A stretch of 64,000 bases of DNA from Pyronema omphalodes (Eukaryota; Ascomycota; Pezizomycetes; Pezizales; Pyronemataceae), in assembly GCA_024516155.1 (NCBI GenBank), contig JAJJXM010000004.1, positions 1,116,001 through 1,180,000 of the forward strand, written 5' to 3'. The notes under the pieces are model-generated. The model saw only the letters and a list, made by a program, of their open reading frames with translations, was not told the DNA's origin and ran no database searches. Shown in pieces: positions 1 through 8,949 of this stretch. The translations under genes and the position numbers were made by a program. The first letter of the stretch is position 1; each line of letters begins with the position of its first letter.

Positions 1-541
1 TGGGCTGGGTTTGCGGTCACGGTTTAAATGATAGAACTGCAGTGTGTAGATAGGATTGTGTAAATAGATAATTGATTGCGTACTAGACTAATGAAATACA
101 AATGTCCCCTTATATACCTTTGTCCCTGTGCTCATGTGATTTCCCAACTTCATCTGACCCGCAGATATTCCATCCATCATGAGACACCCTTTGCTCCACC
201 GTGACTCCCAAAACCTAACTAAAACACAATACAAATATAAACCAAAACACAATACAAAACAAATACAAAACATAAGCAAAACACAATACAAAACATAAGC
301 ATAACACAATACAAAACATAAGCAAAACATAATCCAAACCTCGAGGAAACCCTCCTCGTTCCACCCCGCACTTACCCCCTTGTCCCTCGCTTAACCCTAA
401 CTCCCCTCGCCTAGCCCTAGCTCCACCTCTTCGCTTAAACCCTAACCGTGACGTACGCCATCCCCAGCGTCACACCCACGAACCACAGCCCAGCTGTGGT
501 TACAATCCCTCCCAGAAGCATATCCCTAGCGGTTCGTGACA
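1..541 (-). repeat. 3' LTR of Gypsy-1 (partial)
   Basis: Aligns with 7062-7602, so the first 218 bases of the 759-bp LTR lie outside the window. Base 541 ends the TGACA-type terminus shared with the other copy; the next bases (GTAGCTCC) are internal. The LTR also encodes the C-terminal 35 or so residues of ORF3. Confidence 0.93.
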
Positions 542-1373
542 GTAGCTCCCCCCTCCAGGCCGAGACTCCGATGAGGCTTGTCTGTTGTTCCCCATGGGGA
601 CGAGGTCGGGGTTGTCGCTGCCGACGGTGATTGCGATTCTTTCGGCGGCATCTGCCGGATAGTCGTTGGCGGCGGGAAGGGTCCCCCCCGAAACCAGTGC
701 TGGAGTGCTCCGGCAACGAGGACCCCTCGAATGGCGGTGGGGTGTGGGTCGGCGGTAGCACTTCTTCCTTTCCAGTGGGCGGTCCGTAGAAGGAGAGGTT
801 TATGGCGAGTCGTTCGGGATCCCTGTTCGGGGACATGAGGTAGACAGGGACGTACCTCTTCTCCATCAAAGTCTCGCTCGAGGTTTCCGAGGCCAGCTCG
901 GGTGCTGTTGGTGGCTGTTCCCCGTTGGGGTGTTGCTGGTCTTTCTCCGGGACGGGGGTCGGTTCATCCGGAGTCGGAGCGGGAGTTGTCGTGGAGCGGG
1001 CAGGCCCTGTGGCGCCGCATCTGGCTTCATGGCCGTCCATGTTAACCAGAAACCCACAGTCGTAGCAGACCCTCTTTCCTCGCTGCCAGGCCCGACAGGC
1101 CTTCCGAACGTCCAGATGTTTCCTCCTGATCACAGCCTCTAACTCGGGATCGTGCGTCCGTCCGCAGTTGCATTCGTTGGTTCCTTCCCGCCCAGCGGTT
1201 GGAAAATAGTTGTAGTTTCCTTTCGATTGTCGATGTGTGGCGCAGTAGTCGTCGTAACAAAAGGTCCAGTGTTGGGCATGGTGTGGGGGATACGTGGTTG
1301 TCGGTGGTGGGGCATCCTGGCGGTACCAGCCGCCGGAGTGTTGGTCGTTCTCGGGGTTTATGGGGCTAGCCAT
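435..1373 (-). CDS. Gypsy-1 ORF3: Cys/His-rich protein with C-terminal transmembrane helix, reaching into the LTR
   Basis: A 312-residue ORF starting MASPINPEND, whose ATG lies about six bases past the ancestral pol stop (1379-1381). It is not gag, protease, RT or integrase, and I recognise no known family. Residues about 45-125 carry a Cys/His pattern: HWTFC, C, H, then CNCG..H, RKACRAWQ, RVCYDCGFLVN and GHEARC, with spacing suggesting two or more zinc-binding sites. A Pro/Ser/Thr-rich and then Arg-rich middle follows. The last 35 residues run through the polypurine tract into the 3' LTR and encode a hydrophobic stretch (MLLGGIVTTAGLWFVGVTL), a probable tail-anchor helix. There is no N-terminal signal. 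The equivalent ORF in Gypsy-2 (36003-36752) keeps both the Cys/His core and the helix, so it is a real component. It could be env-like or a membrane-tethered nucleic-acid-binding protein; both are inference. Confidence 0.75.
   Translation of the reverse strand: MASPINPENDQHSGGWYRQDAPPPTTTYPPHHAQHWTFCYDDYCATHRQSKGNYNYFPTAGREGTNECNCGRTHDPELEAVIRRKHLDVRKACRAWQRGKRVCYDCGFLVNMDGHEARCGATGPARSTTTPAPTPDEPTPVPEKDQQHPNGEQPPTAPELASETSSETLMEKRYVPVYLMSPNRDPERLAINLSFYGPPTGKEEVLPPTHTPPPFEGSSLPEHSSTGFGGDPSRRQRLSGRCRRKNRNHRRQRQPRPRPHGEQQTSLIGVSAWRGELLSRTARDMLLGGIVTTAGLWFVGVTLGMAYVTVRV
542..556 (-). other. Polypurine tract of Gypsy-1
   Basis: In element sense the run GGAGGGGGGAGCTAC sits directly before the 3' LTR start at 541. 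It would prime plus-strand cDNA synthesis. It also lies inside the coding frame of ORF3, where it encodes WRGELL. Confidence 0.8.
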
Positions 1374-4300
1374 GGTTTTTACAACCTTGGGGCCGGTTTT
1401 CTTGGGTAGGTTATGTGAAATCGTCCGATAGCGTCGGGGGAATTCGTGAAGTTCTCCGATGGGTACCAAGTTCGGTCGGGATCAGGGAATCCCGTCCAAC
1501 GTACACGCTACTGGAGTTGGTTTCGATGATAGCGGGAATCAACTATCTCCTCCACTTCCCATTCCTCTTCGTCCTCAATAACAATTGGTGGGGGAGGAGG
1601 TTGGACGTGCCCGGGGATCGGTGTAAGGGTGGGTTGAGCCAGCTCGAGCAATGAGATGTGGAATACGGGGTGTATTTTCACACTGGCGGGGAGATCCAAT
1701 TTATACGATCTTGTCCCCACTCGCTCGAGGATGGTGTATGGCCCCATCAGCTTGTAATCCAACTTGCTGGATGGGCGAGTTGTCTTCACGTTTTTCCTCC
1801 GCAACCACACCCTATCCCCCTCCCTGAGTACTGGATCCGGGTGTCTCTTCCGATTTGCCTGTTCTGCCTGGGCAGCCTGTGCATATCCGATTTCTGCCTG
1901 TAGTTCCCGGTGGAGGTTGGTGAGGGCTGAGACGTATTCCGCCACCTCCGGGAATCCTCCTTCTATTTTTCCTAGTCTGGGTGCGAACCGCGGATGATAC
2001 CCATAATTCGCGAAAAAGGGGGTTACCTTTGTTGTCTCGGATTGAGTGTTGTTATAGCAAAACTCCGCCATTGGGAGTAGCTTTTCCCAGTCGTCCTGCT
2101 GGTAATTGCAGTACGCCCGCAGGTACTGTTCGAGGGTGGCGTTCGTGCGTTCGGTCTGTCCGTCGGTCTCGGGGTGGAATGCGGTGCTGAGCTTCCTTGA
2201 CGTCCCCATTGCCCCCATCACTCGCTTCCAAAATGTCGAGGTGAATAGAGACCCGCGGTCGGAGACGATATCGTTAGGAAGTCCGTGGGCCCTGACCACA
2301 TGCCTCAGGAATCCATCCGCCAGTTCCTTCGGCCCCATCGTATCCGCACAGGCCACGAAGTGAGCTATCTTCGTGAACCGATCCACAATTACCCATAGGG
2401 CGTTGTTTCCTCCTCTTGACGGCAGTCCAGTGATAAAATCCATGGACACCGAATCCCACGGCCTCGATGGTGGCTGTAAGGGCTTCAGGAGCCCGAAAGG
2501 AGCGTGCCTAACTGGCTTAATCCTTTTGCAGGTATCGCAGTGGTCTACGTATCGGTTGACATATTGGCGTTGCTGAGGCCAATAATAATTCCTACTGATT
2601 AGCTCCAAGGTCCTCGCCCGCCCTGGGTGTCCCGCAACGAGTGCATCATGGTGGTCATGTAGGAGCCGTAGCCGCAACTCGTGGTCGTCTGGTACCCATA
2701 TCAACCCCTCATACAGCAACAGCCCCTCCCGTTCTTCGCAAAGTCCCAATGCCACCTTCCCGTCTATCTTCTCCCCAGTTCGTAATTTCCTTAATATCTC
2801 CTGTATCTCCTGATCCTCCCTTGTTTTCTGTTGGATTTCTTTTAACAATTCCTCGTCGACCTGTATTTCCATGACCTCGGCAGAGTTGATCCAGAAGGTC
2901 TGCGGCGGCAAAAGAACTCGTTCCCTGTTCTGCCTGTGTTTCAGCTCCCCTTCCCAAGGAGAATCTCCTGATTCTCTCGATAGGATGTCGGGCTTTCCCG
3001 CCAGTTTGCCGCGTCGATACGTTATCGCGAAGTCGTAATTCGCCAACATTTCCGCCCACCTTGCCTGCCGTAGGTTTAGGTCTTTTTTTGTAGTCCAATA
3101 TTCCAAATTTTTATGGTCCGTTAATATAGTAATCTTGTGTCGAGTATTCTTGCAGTAGGTGCCCCATTTATTTAGCCCTTCAACTATGGCGAGGAGTTCT
3201 TCATCGTGTATATCGTAATTTAGTTCCGGCTCCTTCAGTTTGCGCGAGAAATATCCCAAGGGATGAAGGATGCCTTGGTCGTCAGGCTGCGAGCAGACTG
3301 CTCCGATGGCGTAATCCGACTCATCTGTCTCCAGGGTTAAGGGTTTTGTGGGGTCAAAATGTCGTAGGATAGGTTCAGAAATCATTGCCCGTTTCAGCTG
3401 TTCGAATGCTGATTTAGCCGCGTCGTCCCATTTCCATGTTACATCCTTCCTCGTCAGTTTTGTAAGAGGCGCCGTAATCTTGCTAAAATCCCGGATAAAC
3501 CTCCTATAGAAGTTGGCGAACCCTATGAAACTCTGGATTCCCTTTACGTTTGTCGGTTCCCTCCATTCTGCCACTGCTCTTACCTTCTCCGGATCCATCG
3601 TTATCCCCGTTGGTGAGATGATATATCCCAAGTACTCCGTCTCCGTGGTGTGAAACTCGCATTTTGAGGCCTTGAGCCTCAACTTTACCTTATCCACCCG
3701 TTCCAAAACCTTTCTCACATGTTGTTGGTGTTGCTGCAGATCATCCGAGTAGATGAGGATGTCGTCAAGGTATGCCAGACAGAAGATGTCTAGATAGTCG
3801 CTGAGGACCTCGTTCATCCACCTCTGAAAGGATGCTGGAGCGTTGGTAAGACCGAATGGCATGACCAAATATTCAAAAAGACCGTATTTCGTCCGAAAAG
3901 CGGTCTTCCATTCGTCCCCCTTTGCGATTCGCAGGTTATGATAGGCGTCCCGTACGTCGAGTTTCGTGTATATCTTTGCGTTGGATGGCCGATCCAACGG
4001 TTCCCCTATCAACGGCAGAGGTGTTCTATCTTTCACTGTGATCTCGTTAAGCCCCCGATAATCCACACAGAGTCTTAGTGTGCCATCCTTCTTCTTCACA
4101 AAATGGATCGGGGCCCCCGCCGGTGATGTCGAGCGGCGTATCCATCCCTTCTCCAGGCTCGTGTCCAAGTATTCTCTTAACGTTTTCAACCTTCCCTCGT
4201 CTAATGCTCGAAGGGGTTCGAATGGTGGAACCCCTCCCTTCACCAACGGAATCCGATGGTCGTGATGGCGGTGTGGGGGTCGTCCCGACACTTCTTCCTT

Positions 4301-4489
4301 ATCGAATACATGCAAGGAGTCGTGATATTCGACCGGAACAATGTCACCAGCCGAACGCGGGGTCGGTTCCTGCTGTTTGGCTGAACCCTGGGATACGGGT
4401 TCCCGAACGGAGCCATACTGCTCATCCTGTAGCGATCCCATGGCGGCGTAAGCGATCCAGTCAAAGTTTCCTTCCGATTCCTCCTCATC

Positions 4490-4860
4490 TTCCCCATCTT
4501 CCTCGTTTCCATCGGCCTGCATTCGAAAAGGATCCTTTTCTGCACCATCCCGGATCCGTTTCCGTTCCTCCTTTATTTCTTCCCCTTCCTCGGGCTGCAT
4601 TCGAAAAGGGTCGTTCTGTGCAGTTCCCCGGGTCCGTTTCCGTTCCTCCTTTTCTTCCTTCCCTTCGGGCTGCATTCGAAAAGGATCGTTTTGTGCAGCA
4701 TCCCGGGACTCTTTCCATTCCTCCTTTTTCCCGTCCTTTTCCTCAGTCTGCATTCGAAAAGGATCGTTTTGTTCGCTACCTTCGATCTCTTTTCGTTCCT
4801 CCTCCTCCTGGTCCTTCTCGACCCTTATTTGAAGAGGATCACCTTGTCCGTCTTCCCAGG
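4490..4860 (-). repeat. Acidic in-frame repeat array in the Gypsy-1 protease-RT linker
   Basis: About five tandem units of roughly 75-85 bp, each encoding about 25 residues built as DPFRMQ (or DPLQIR) followed by a Glu/Lys/Arg-rich stretch. It gives the GA-rich and CT-rich strand asymmetry seen here and spurious long ORFs on the plus strand. The same place in Gypsy-2 has only a short acidic linker, so the array expanded in this lineage. Confidence 0.8.
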
Positions 4861-5667
4861 TTCCTTGAAGCTCCTCTTCTTCTTCGTCCTTTCCCATGTC
4901 CTCCTCGAGCTCCCTTCGAAGGAGATCATCTTGTGCCCCGACTCGGACCCTTCCTTGTTGCTCTTCTTCCCCCTCTCCTTCCTGGTCCTTTCCGATCCTT
5001 CTTCGCCACGGCGCCGCTTCTTGTTCCTTTTTCCTCGTTCTACTTCCCCAGGTTTCCTTCCTTTCTTCCCAACTTGCTTCGCATATTCTTTGTTCCCTGG
5101 CTGCGGCCTGCGCAGTGTCCAGTCGATATTGCGGAATAGCGTCGTTTTCCGTTACCGTGGTCGCGTGAGGTGAGGTCGAGGTCCCAAGGCACCTCTTAGC
5201 GCAACCCGCCGAGTCGAACGTAACTCTTCCCTCGTTCCAGTCGATACTGGGGTTGTGCGTTCGGAGCCATGGAAGTCCCACAATGATAGGTGAGTTTCCA
5301 ATCGTGATACAATGCAGCCGAATATCCTCCTGATGGTTGTTGATCTGTAATCTTACCATAGCTTCGTGGGTGACTGGTCCACTAGCTATCTCTCGACCGT
5401 CCACTGCCAACACCCTTCGTGGGACGTCCTTCTTTTTCAACGGAATCCCCACCTTTTCCGCATATTCCTTATCGATGAAGTTCTCCGTCGCTCCACAGTC
5501 CACCATGGCCGTCGTGGTGTGTTCTCCATTATCTTTTCCTTTTATTACTACTTTCAATATGATCTTTTCATCTCGCCGGTATGGCCCTACGCTCGATATC
5601 ATGTAGGCTGGTTCCGGATTGTCTGGTTCGGCGGAACTCTTCGTCCCCAGAAGTCCACCTTGTTTTT

Positions 5668-6750
5668 TTACTCCTGGGGATCCTCTTTTCCCGCTCTTTC
5701 TTCGACTTGTTCCTCGTCGATGTTGGCTTCTGCCGCCCGGTACATTCGTCGTTCCCCCATTGGTTTTTTGTGGGGGCATTTGGCGGCATAGTGGCCCGTT
5801 TTTCCGCAGTTGAAACACTCGTTGTTTTTTCGTCGTTTCTCTTCCTCGGTCCTATCCCTGGGCCTGCCCCTCCGAGTGGCATCCAGTTCCATCGGCTCGG
5901 GTTCCGAGAAGGTCGATCCCTGGTGGCCGTTCCACGGATGGAAATTCTGGTACTGAGGTTCGAATCGGTTTCGCAGGGTCCGGAAATTGAACAGCCGGTT
6001 GTCCAATGCAATTGCTTTGTTTGCGAAATCGATTATCTTCGTCGGACGGGTCTCGAGGATGGCGAGTTGCCTTTGTACGTCCACATGAAGTCCATCGCTG
6101 AACTGATCAATGTAGATTTCGTCGTTGTAACGCAGGTCAGCGATGATTCTCTGGAACTCAGCCCAATACGCTGCGGCGGACCGATTTCCCTGACGGACAT
6201 TTTTGAATTTCCTCCTCGCCACTTCCCTTGAATCCGCCTCTCCAAATGCCCTCGAGACGGCAGTCTTGAATGCCTTCCAGGTGGTGTACGTGCTCCTCCC
6301 CCTCTCGATGGAGGGTTCAATCCATGACCACGCATTTCCCCGGCACCGCGAACTGGCGTAATTAACTTTTTTAATATCACTGTCAAACCTGTTTGGTTCA
6401 CAGTTGAACTTCAGCTCGCACTGAGTTAGGAAAGCCCGAAGCTGCGTCCTCTCGCCGTGATAGAGTTCGGGATCCTCGACCTTGGGATTACTGGTCGGAG
6501 AGGGTCGATAGGTGAGTTGTTGGAACAGTTGTTGAAGCTGCTCCTGGGTCATCACGACCGAGGGTGGCGTAATACCGCTCGTTCCCTGTTGAGAGGCCAT
6601 TATGGAGGCTATGTCCTCGGGAATCTGTATTGGTCCCGGTGAATCCGGAGTCTGTGGGCGGGATCGGTGTTCGGGGGTTACTGGGCTCGCTGGACCGGTG
6701 GCTTCCCTTTCGATAACCTCGCTCAGCTCCTGCAATCGGAACGGATCCAC
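5668..6750 (-). CDS. gag: Gypsy-1 gag polyprotein
   Basis: A 360-residue capsid/nucleocapsid-type protein. The central part ([16 protein letters not shown]..., [17 protein letters not shown]) is a retrotransposon Gag capsid domain, and near the C-terminus CFNCGKTGHYAAKC is one CCHC zinc knuckle. The start is uncertain: at the conserved N-terminus DPFRLQEL the codon is GTG in a good context (ACCGTGG), an in-frame TAA lies six codons upstream, and the first ATG is about 50 codons in. Gypsy-2 has CTG at the same place. Gag ends in the TAA at 5668-5670, with the pol frame overlapping by about 150 bases. Confidence 0.9.
   Translation of the reverse strand: MDPFRLQELSEVIEREATGPASPVTPEHRSRPQTPDSPGPIQIPEDIASIMASQQGTSGITPPSVVMTQEQLQQLFQQLTYRPSPTSNPKVEDPELYHGERTQLRAFLTQCELKFNCEPNRFDSDIKKVNYASSRCRGNAWSWIEPSIERGRSTYTTWKAFKTAVSRAFGEADSREVARRKFKNVRQGNRSAAAYWAEFQRIIADLRYNDEIYIDQFSDGLHVDVQRQLAILETRPTKIIDFANKAIALDNRLFNFRTLRNRFEPQYQNFHPWNGHQGSTFSEPEPMELDATRRGRPRDRTEEEKRRKNNECFNCGKTGHYAAKCPHKKPMGERRMYRAAEANIDEEQVEERAGKEDPQE
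5686..5692 (-). promoter_or_regulatory. Candidate -1 ribosomal frameshift site GGGAAAA
   Basis: In gag phase the heptamer reads G GGA AAA, a canonical X XXY YYZ slippery form, a few codons before the gag stop. A -1 slip enters the open pol frame directly. The identical heptamer in identical phase occurs in Gypsy-2 at 27347-27353. Confidence 0.65.
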
Positions 6751-6832
6751 GGTATTGGTTGTTTCTTATTTGTTCTTAGTTGTGGTTGAAGCCCTTCGTG
6801 CTTCCTTAGTTGTATCGGGTGTCGTTCGGAGG

Positions 6833-6842
6833 ACGCAATCAA
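6833..6842 (-). other. Primer-binding site of Gypsy-1, complementary to its own mRNA 5' end
   Basis: One base beyond the 5' LTR end (6844), the element reads TTGATTGCGT. Its exact complement ACGCAATCAA lies in the LTR at 7142-7133, at the predicted transcription start. This matches the self-priming arrangement of Tf1 rather than a tRNA primer. Confidence 0.65.
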
Positions 6843-7132
6843 ATGTCAAAATCCGGCTACACACGGCCGACAGGCGATACAACTGTCGGATTGCTATGCA
6901 ATCGGGTTCGGCTCTGGACTTCTAGGTGAGTTAGTCACGGGCTCAGGCAGTACTTACCTTGTACACAGGATGTCCCTGCAGCGTTGCCTCTGATAGAATC
7001 GTCGGATGGGGATCTGAGTGGGGGGATAGGTGGGTATTCGGGATGGGTAAGTATGTTGGGATGGGCTGGGTTTGCGGTCACGGTTTAGATGATAGAACTG
7101 CAGCGTGTAGATAGGATTGTGTAAATAGATAA

Positions 7133-7142
7133 TTGATTGCGT
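7133..7142 (-). promoter_or_regulatory. Predicted mRNA start / self-primer segment of Gypsy-1
   Basis: ACGCAATCAA in element sense, 35 bases downstream of the first T of the TATA box and perfectly complementary to the PBS at 6842-6833. Start site inferred from this pairing and from the same spacing in Gypsy-2. Confidence 0.55.
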
Positions 7143-7169
7143 ACTAGACTAATGAAATACAAATGTCCC

Positions 7170-7177
7170 CTTATATA
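7170..7177 (-). promoter_or_regulatory. TATA box of the Gypsy-1 LTR
   Basis: TATATAAG in element sense, within U3, 35 bases before the predicted start at 7142. Confidence 0.6.
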
Positions 7178-7274
7178 CCTTTGTCCCTGTGCTCATGTGA
7201 TTTCCCAACTTCATCTGACCCGCAGATATTCCATCCATCATGAGACACCCTTTGCTCCACCGTGACTCCCAAAA

Positions 7275-7400
7275 CCTAACTAAAACACAATACAAACATA
7301 AACCAAAACACAATACAAAACAAATACAAAACATAAGCAAAACACAATACAAAACATAAGCATAACACAATACGAAACATAAGCAAAACATAATCCAAAC
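7275..7400. repeat. A-rich short tandem repeats in the Gypsy-1 U3
   Basis: Five to six imperfect copies of a roughly 20-base unit resembling AAAACACAATACAAAACATA, just upstream of the TATA box in element sense. The same array is in the other LTR at about 218-340. The 80-residue Cys/Leu/Tyr-rich minus-strand ORFs over both copies are a by-product of the repeat. Confidence 0.7.
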
Positions 7401-7602
7401 CTCGAGGAAACCCTCCTCGTTCCACCCCGCACTTACCCCCTTGTCCCTCGCTTAACCCTAACTCCCCTCGCCTAGCCCTAGCTCCACCTCTTCGCTTAAA
7501 CCCTAACCGTGACGTACGCCATCCCCAGCGTCACGCCCACGAACCACAGCCCAGCTGTGGTTACAATCCCTCCCAGAAGCATATCCCTAGCGGTTCGTGA
7601 CA

Positions 7603-7661
7603 GTAAGAACCTCACCGCTCTTACGGCAATTAAGCTGAAACACTTCGAGGTGTTTCAGCAT
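7603..7661 (-). pseudogene. LINE-N ORF2 start (endonuclease N-terminus), cut by Gypsy-1
   Basis: Nineteen codons on the minus strand starting MLKHLEVFQLNCRKSGEVLT, matching the start of the LINE-P ORF2 (LQLNCRKSGEVLT at 55794 onward). The ATG (7661-7659) overlaps the upstream ORF1 stop as TAATG. The frame is cut at 7602 by Gypsy-1; the rest is left of the window if it survives. A long inverted repeat (7627-7667) lies within these codons. Confidence 0.75.
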
Positions 7662-7667
7662 TAATTG
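7627..7667. other. Hairpin at the LINE-N ORF1/ORF2 junction
   Basis: Arms CAATTAAGCTGAAACAC and GTGTTTCAGC-A-TTAATTG give a 17-bp stem with one bulged A and a 6-base loop. It spans the TAATG stop-start and the first ORF2 codons, so it could influence reinitiation. Confidence 0.7.
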
Positions 7668-7835
7668 TTGTCTGGCACAATGGCATCAACCATTTCGTCC
7701 GGATCGGACGGTCGGGTATCGGGCCGGGGGGAGGGTTGAATTGTCGACTCCATGGACTCTTGGGAGGCCTCGGGATTCGAGGCATCGGCGTTGGTGGCAG
7801 TCGCAGTGGTGGAGGTGGAAGACTGCGATCCGGAG
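7661..7835 (-). pseudogene. LINE-N ORF1 C-terminal remnant
   Basis: About 57 minus-strand codons, rich in Ser, Thr, Ala and Pro, ending PDEMVDAIVPDNN and a TAA that overlaps the ORF2 ATG. Low-complexity tails of this kind also end the LINE-P ORF1. An in-frame stop upstream and the repeat array from 7885 end the recognisable coding part. The assignment rests on the adjacent ORF2 start, not on a domain. Confidence 0.5.
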
Positions 7836-7884
7836 GAGGAATGACGGAGTTACCTGGTGAGGGCCACGGCTTCTATGCGAGAAG

Positions 7885-8126
7885 GGATTATTGGTGATTA
7901 TTGGTGATTATTGGTGATTATTGGTGATTATTGGTGATTATTGGTGATTATTGGTGATTATTGGTGATTATTGGTGATTATTGGTGATTATTGGTGATTA
8001 TTGGTGATTATTGGTGATTATTGGTGATTATTGGTGATTATTGGTGATTATTGGTGATTATTGGTGATTATTGGTGATTATTGGTGATTATTGGTGATTA
8101 TTGGTGATTATTGGTGATTATTGGTG
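7885..8126. repeat. 10-bp minisatellite, about 24 copies of TTATTGGTGA
   Basis: Nearly perfect head-to-tail array with no spacers. Confidence 0.98.
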
Positions 8127-8177
8127 GCGGATGTGGTATGTGGTATGTGCACCTATTTTATGTGGAATATGTAGCTT

Positions 8178-8232
8178 GAAGGAATAATGGAATAATGGAA
8201 TAATGGAATAATGGAATAATGGAATAATGGTG
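8178..8232. repeat. 8-bp tandem repeat, about 6 copies of AATAATGG
   Basis: Perfect short array, 50 bases after the previous one; the next copy decays to GTGTAATGG. Confidence 0.95.
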
Positions 8233-8724
8233 TAATGGAAGGGGTATTGTCTGTCACCTGTGTATTGTCTGTCATTTATCATCTATCATCTATCATCTAT
8301 CATCTATCATCTATCATCTATCATCTATCATCTATCATCTATCATCTATCATCTATCATGTTATTGTATGGTGTGTATATTATTATATATTATTATATAC
8401 TATAAGATTCTTTCAAAAATTCTGGAATATCAAAACCTTGGGGTCTTGGTGTCTTAGGGTCTTAGAGTCTTGGTGTTTTATAATTGATAATTGATGATTG
8501 GAGAATAGGAGAATAGAAATTATTAGTATGAGAGTGTATTGATTTGTGATTTGGGATTTTATTTCTGGAGCTAATTACTGAGGCTGGAAAATTTATGGTC
8601 TACAACCCGCCACCAGCTATCGGTTACTAGGGTCGTAATAATAAAAGTTCAAGCCCTGTTTTGTTTTTGTTTTTTTTCTTTTTTTTTTGATAGCAAGGAT
8701 AGGATTATATTAGTTGCTGAGAAT
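8233..8724. other. Non-coding AT-rich stretch with a heptamer array
   Basis: Contains a 7-bp array (ATCTATC, about 12 copies, 8273-8358) and short TTAGGGTCTTAG-like runs near 8450. From about 8555 it becomes similar to 61150-61320. No gene seen. Confidence 0.8.
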
Positions 8725-8917
8725 ATTGTCAGTGTTGTCAGTGTTGTCAGTGTTGTCAGTGTTGTCAGTGTTGTCAGTGTTGTCAGTGTTGTCAGTGTTG
8801 TCAGTGTTGTCAGTGTTGTCAGTGTTGTCAGTGTTGTCAGTTTTGTCAGTGTTGTCAGTGTTGTCAGTGTTGTCAGTGTTGTCAGTGTTGTCAGTGTTGT
8901 CAGTGTTGTCAGTGTTG
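8725..8917. repeat. 9-bp minisatellite, about 21 copies of GTTGTCAGT
   Basis: Nearly perfect array; because 9 is divisible by 3 it yields open frames on both strands (Ser-Val-Leu, Thr-Leu-Thr, Asp-Asn-Thr) that are not genes. The paralogous sequence at about 61320-61345 has only one or two related units, so the array is an expansion. Confidence 0.97.
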
Positions 8918-8949
8918 TTACTATTGTCACTATCGTAATCTTGAGGAAG

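Larger units (their letters stand above)
1379..5818 (-). pseudogene. pol: Gypsy-1 pol: protease, RT, RNase H, integrase, chromodomain (amber stop within chromodomain)
   Basis: A 1436-residue open frame (5818 to 1508) in the -1 frame relative to gag, open across the gag stop. In order: aspartic protease with DCGA near residue 106; an acidic repeat linker (about residues 320-445); RT with YLDD near residue 683; RNase H with ETDESD and IHDEEL; integrase with an HHCC zinc finger (GHPGRART...CDTCKR); DDE core with MDFITG, VSDRGS and the Glu after HPETDGQTERTN; then the PVFHISLLE C-terminal motif. A TAG at 1508-1510 interrupts the chromodomain just after EEIVDSRYHR. The same frame then continues with chromodomain residues (RVRWTGF, RTWYPSENF) to a TAA at 1379-1381. 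All catalytic residues checked are intact, so only the chromodomain tip is lost. Confidence 0.93.
1..7602 (-). mobile_element. Gypsy-1, Ty3/gypsy chromodomain LTR retrotransposon (3' LTR cut by window edge)
   Basis: A near-complete LTR retrotransposon lying on the minus strand. Reading from right to left it has a 5' LTR (6844-7602), PBS, gag, pol in the -1 frame, a third ORF, a polypurine tract and a 3' LTR of which only 1-541 is in the window. Domain order protease, RT, RNase H, integrase, chromodomain places it in Ty3/gypsy chromoviruses. The LTR begins TGTCACGAACC and ends TGACA in element sense. The right flank after 7602 is GTAAG, the expected 5-bp target duplication, but its partner is outside the window. 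The host sequence at the right border is a LINE ORF2 start, so the element landed in an older LINE. The two LTR portions differ at only about six positions by eye, so insertion is fairly recent. Confidence 0.95.
6844..7602 (-). repeat. 5' LTR of Gypsy-1 (759 bp)
   Basis: TG...CA termini: TGTCACGAACC at 7602 and TGACA ending at 6844 in element sense. U3 contains A-rich short tandem repeats and TTAGGG-like motifs, then a TATA box (7177-7170). The window-edge LTR (1-541) matches 7062-7602. Confidence 0.92.

Noticed and set aside
88..330. 80-codon Cys/Leu/Tyr-rich ORF, also at 7149-7391
   Set aside because: Lies in both LTRs over an A-rich tandem repeat; no support beyond LTR identity.
4078..5173. 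353-codon and 160-codon plus-strand ORFs
   Set aside because: Antisense shadows of the acidic repeat part of Gypsy-1 pol; composition mirrors GA-rich codons and no domain is present.
7885..8126. CRISPR-like regular repeats
   Set aside because: Units are contiguous without unique spacers, and the context is eukaryotic; it is a minisatellite.
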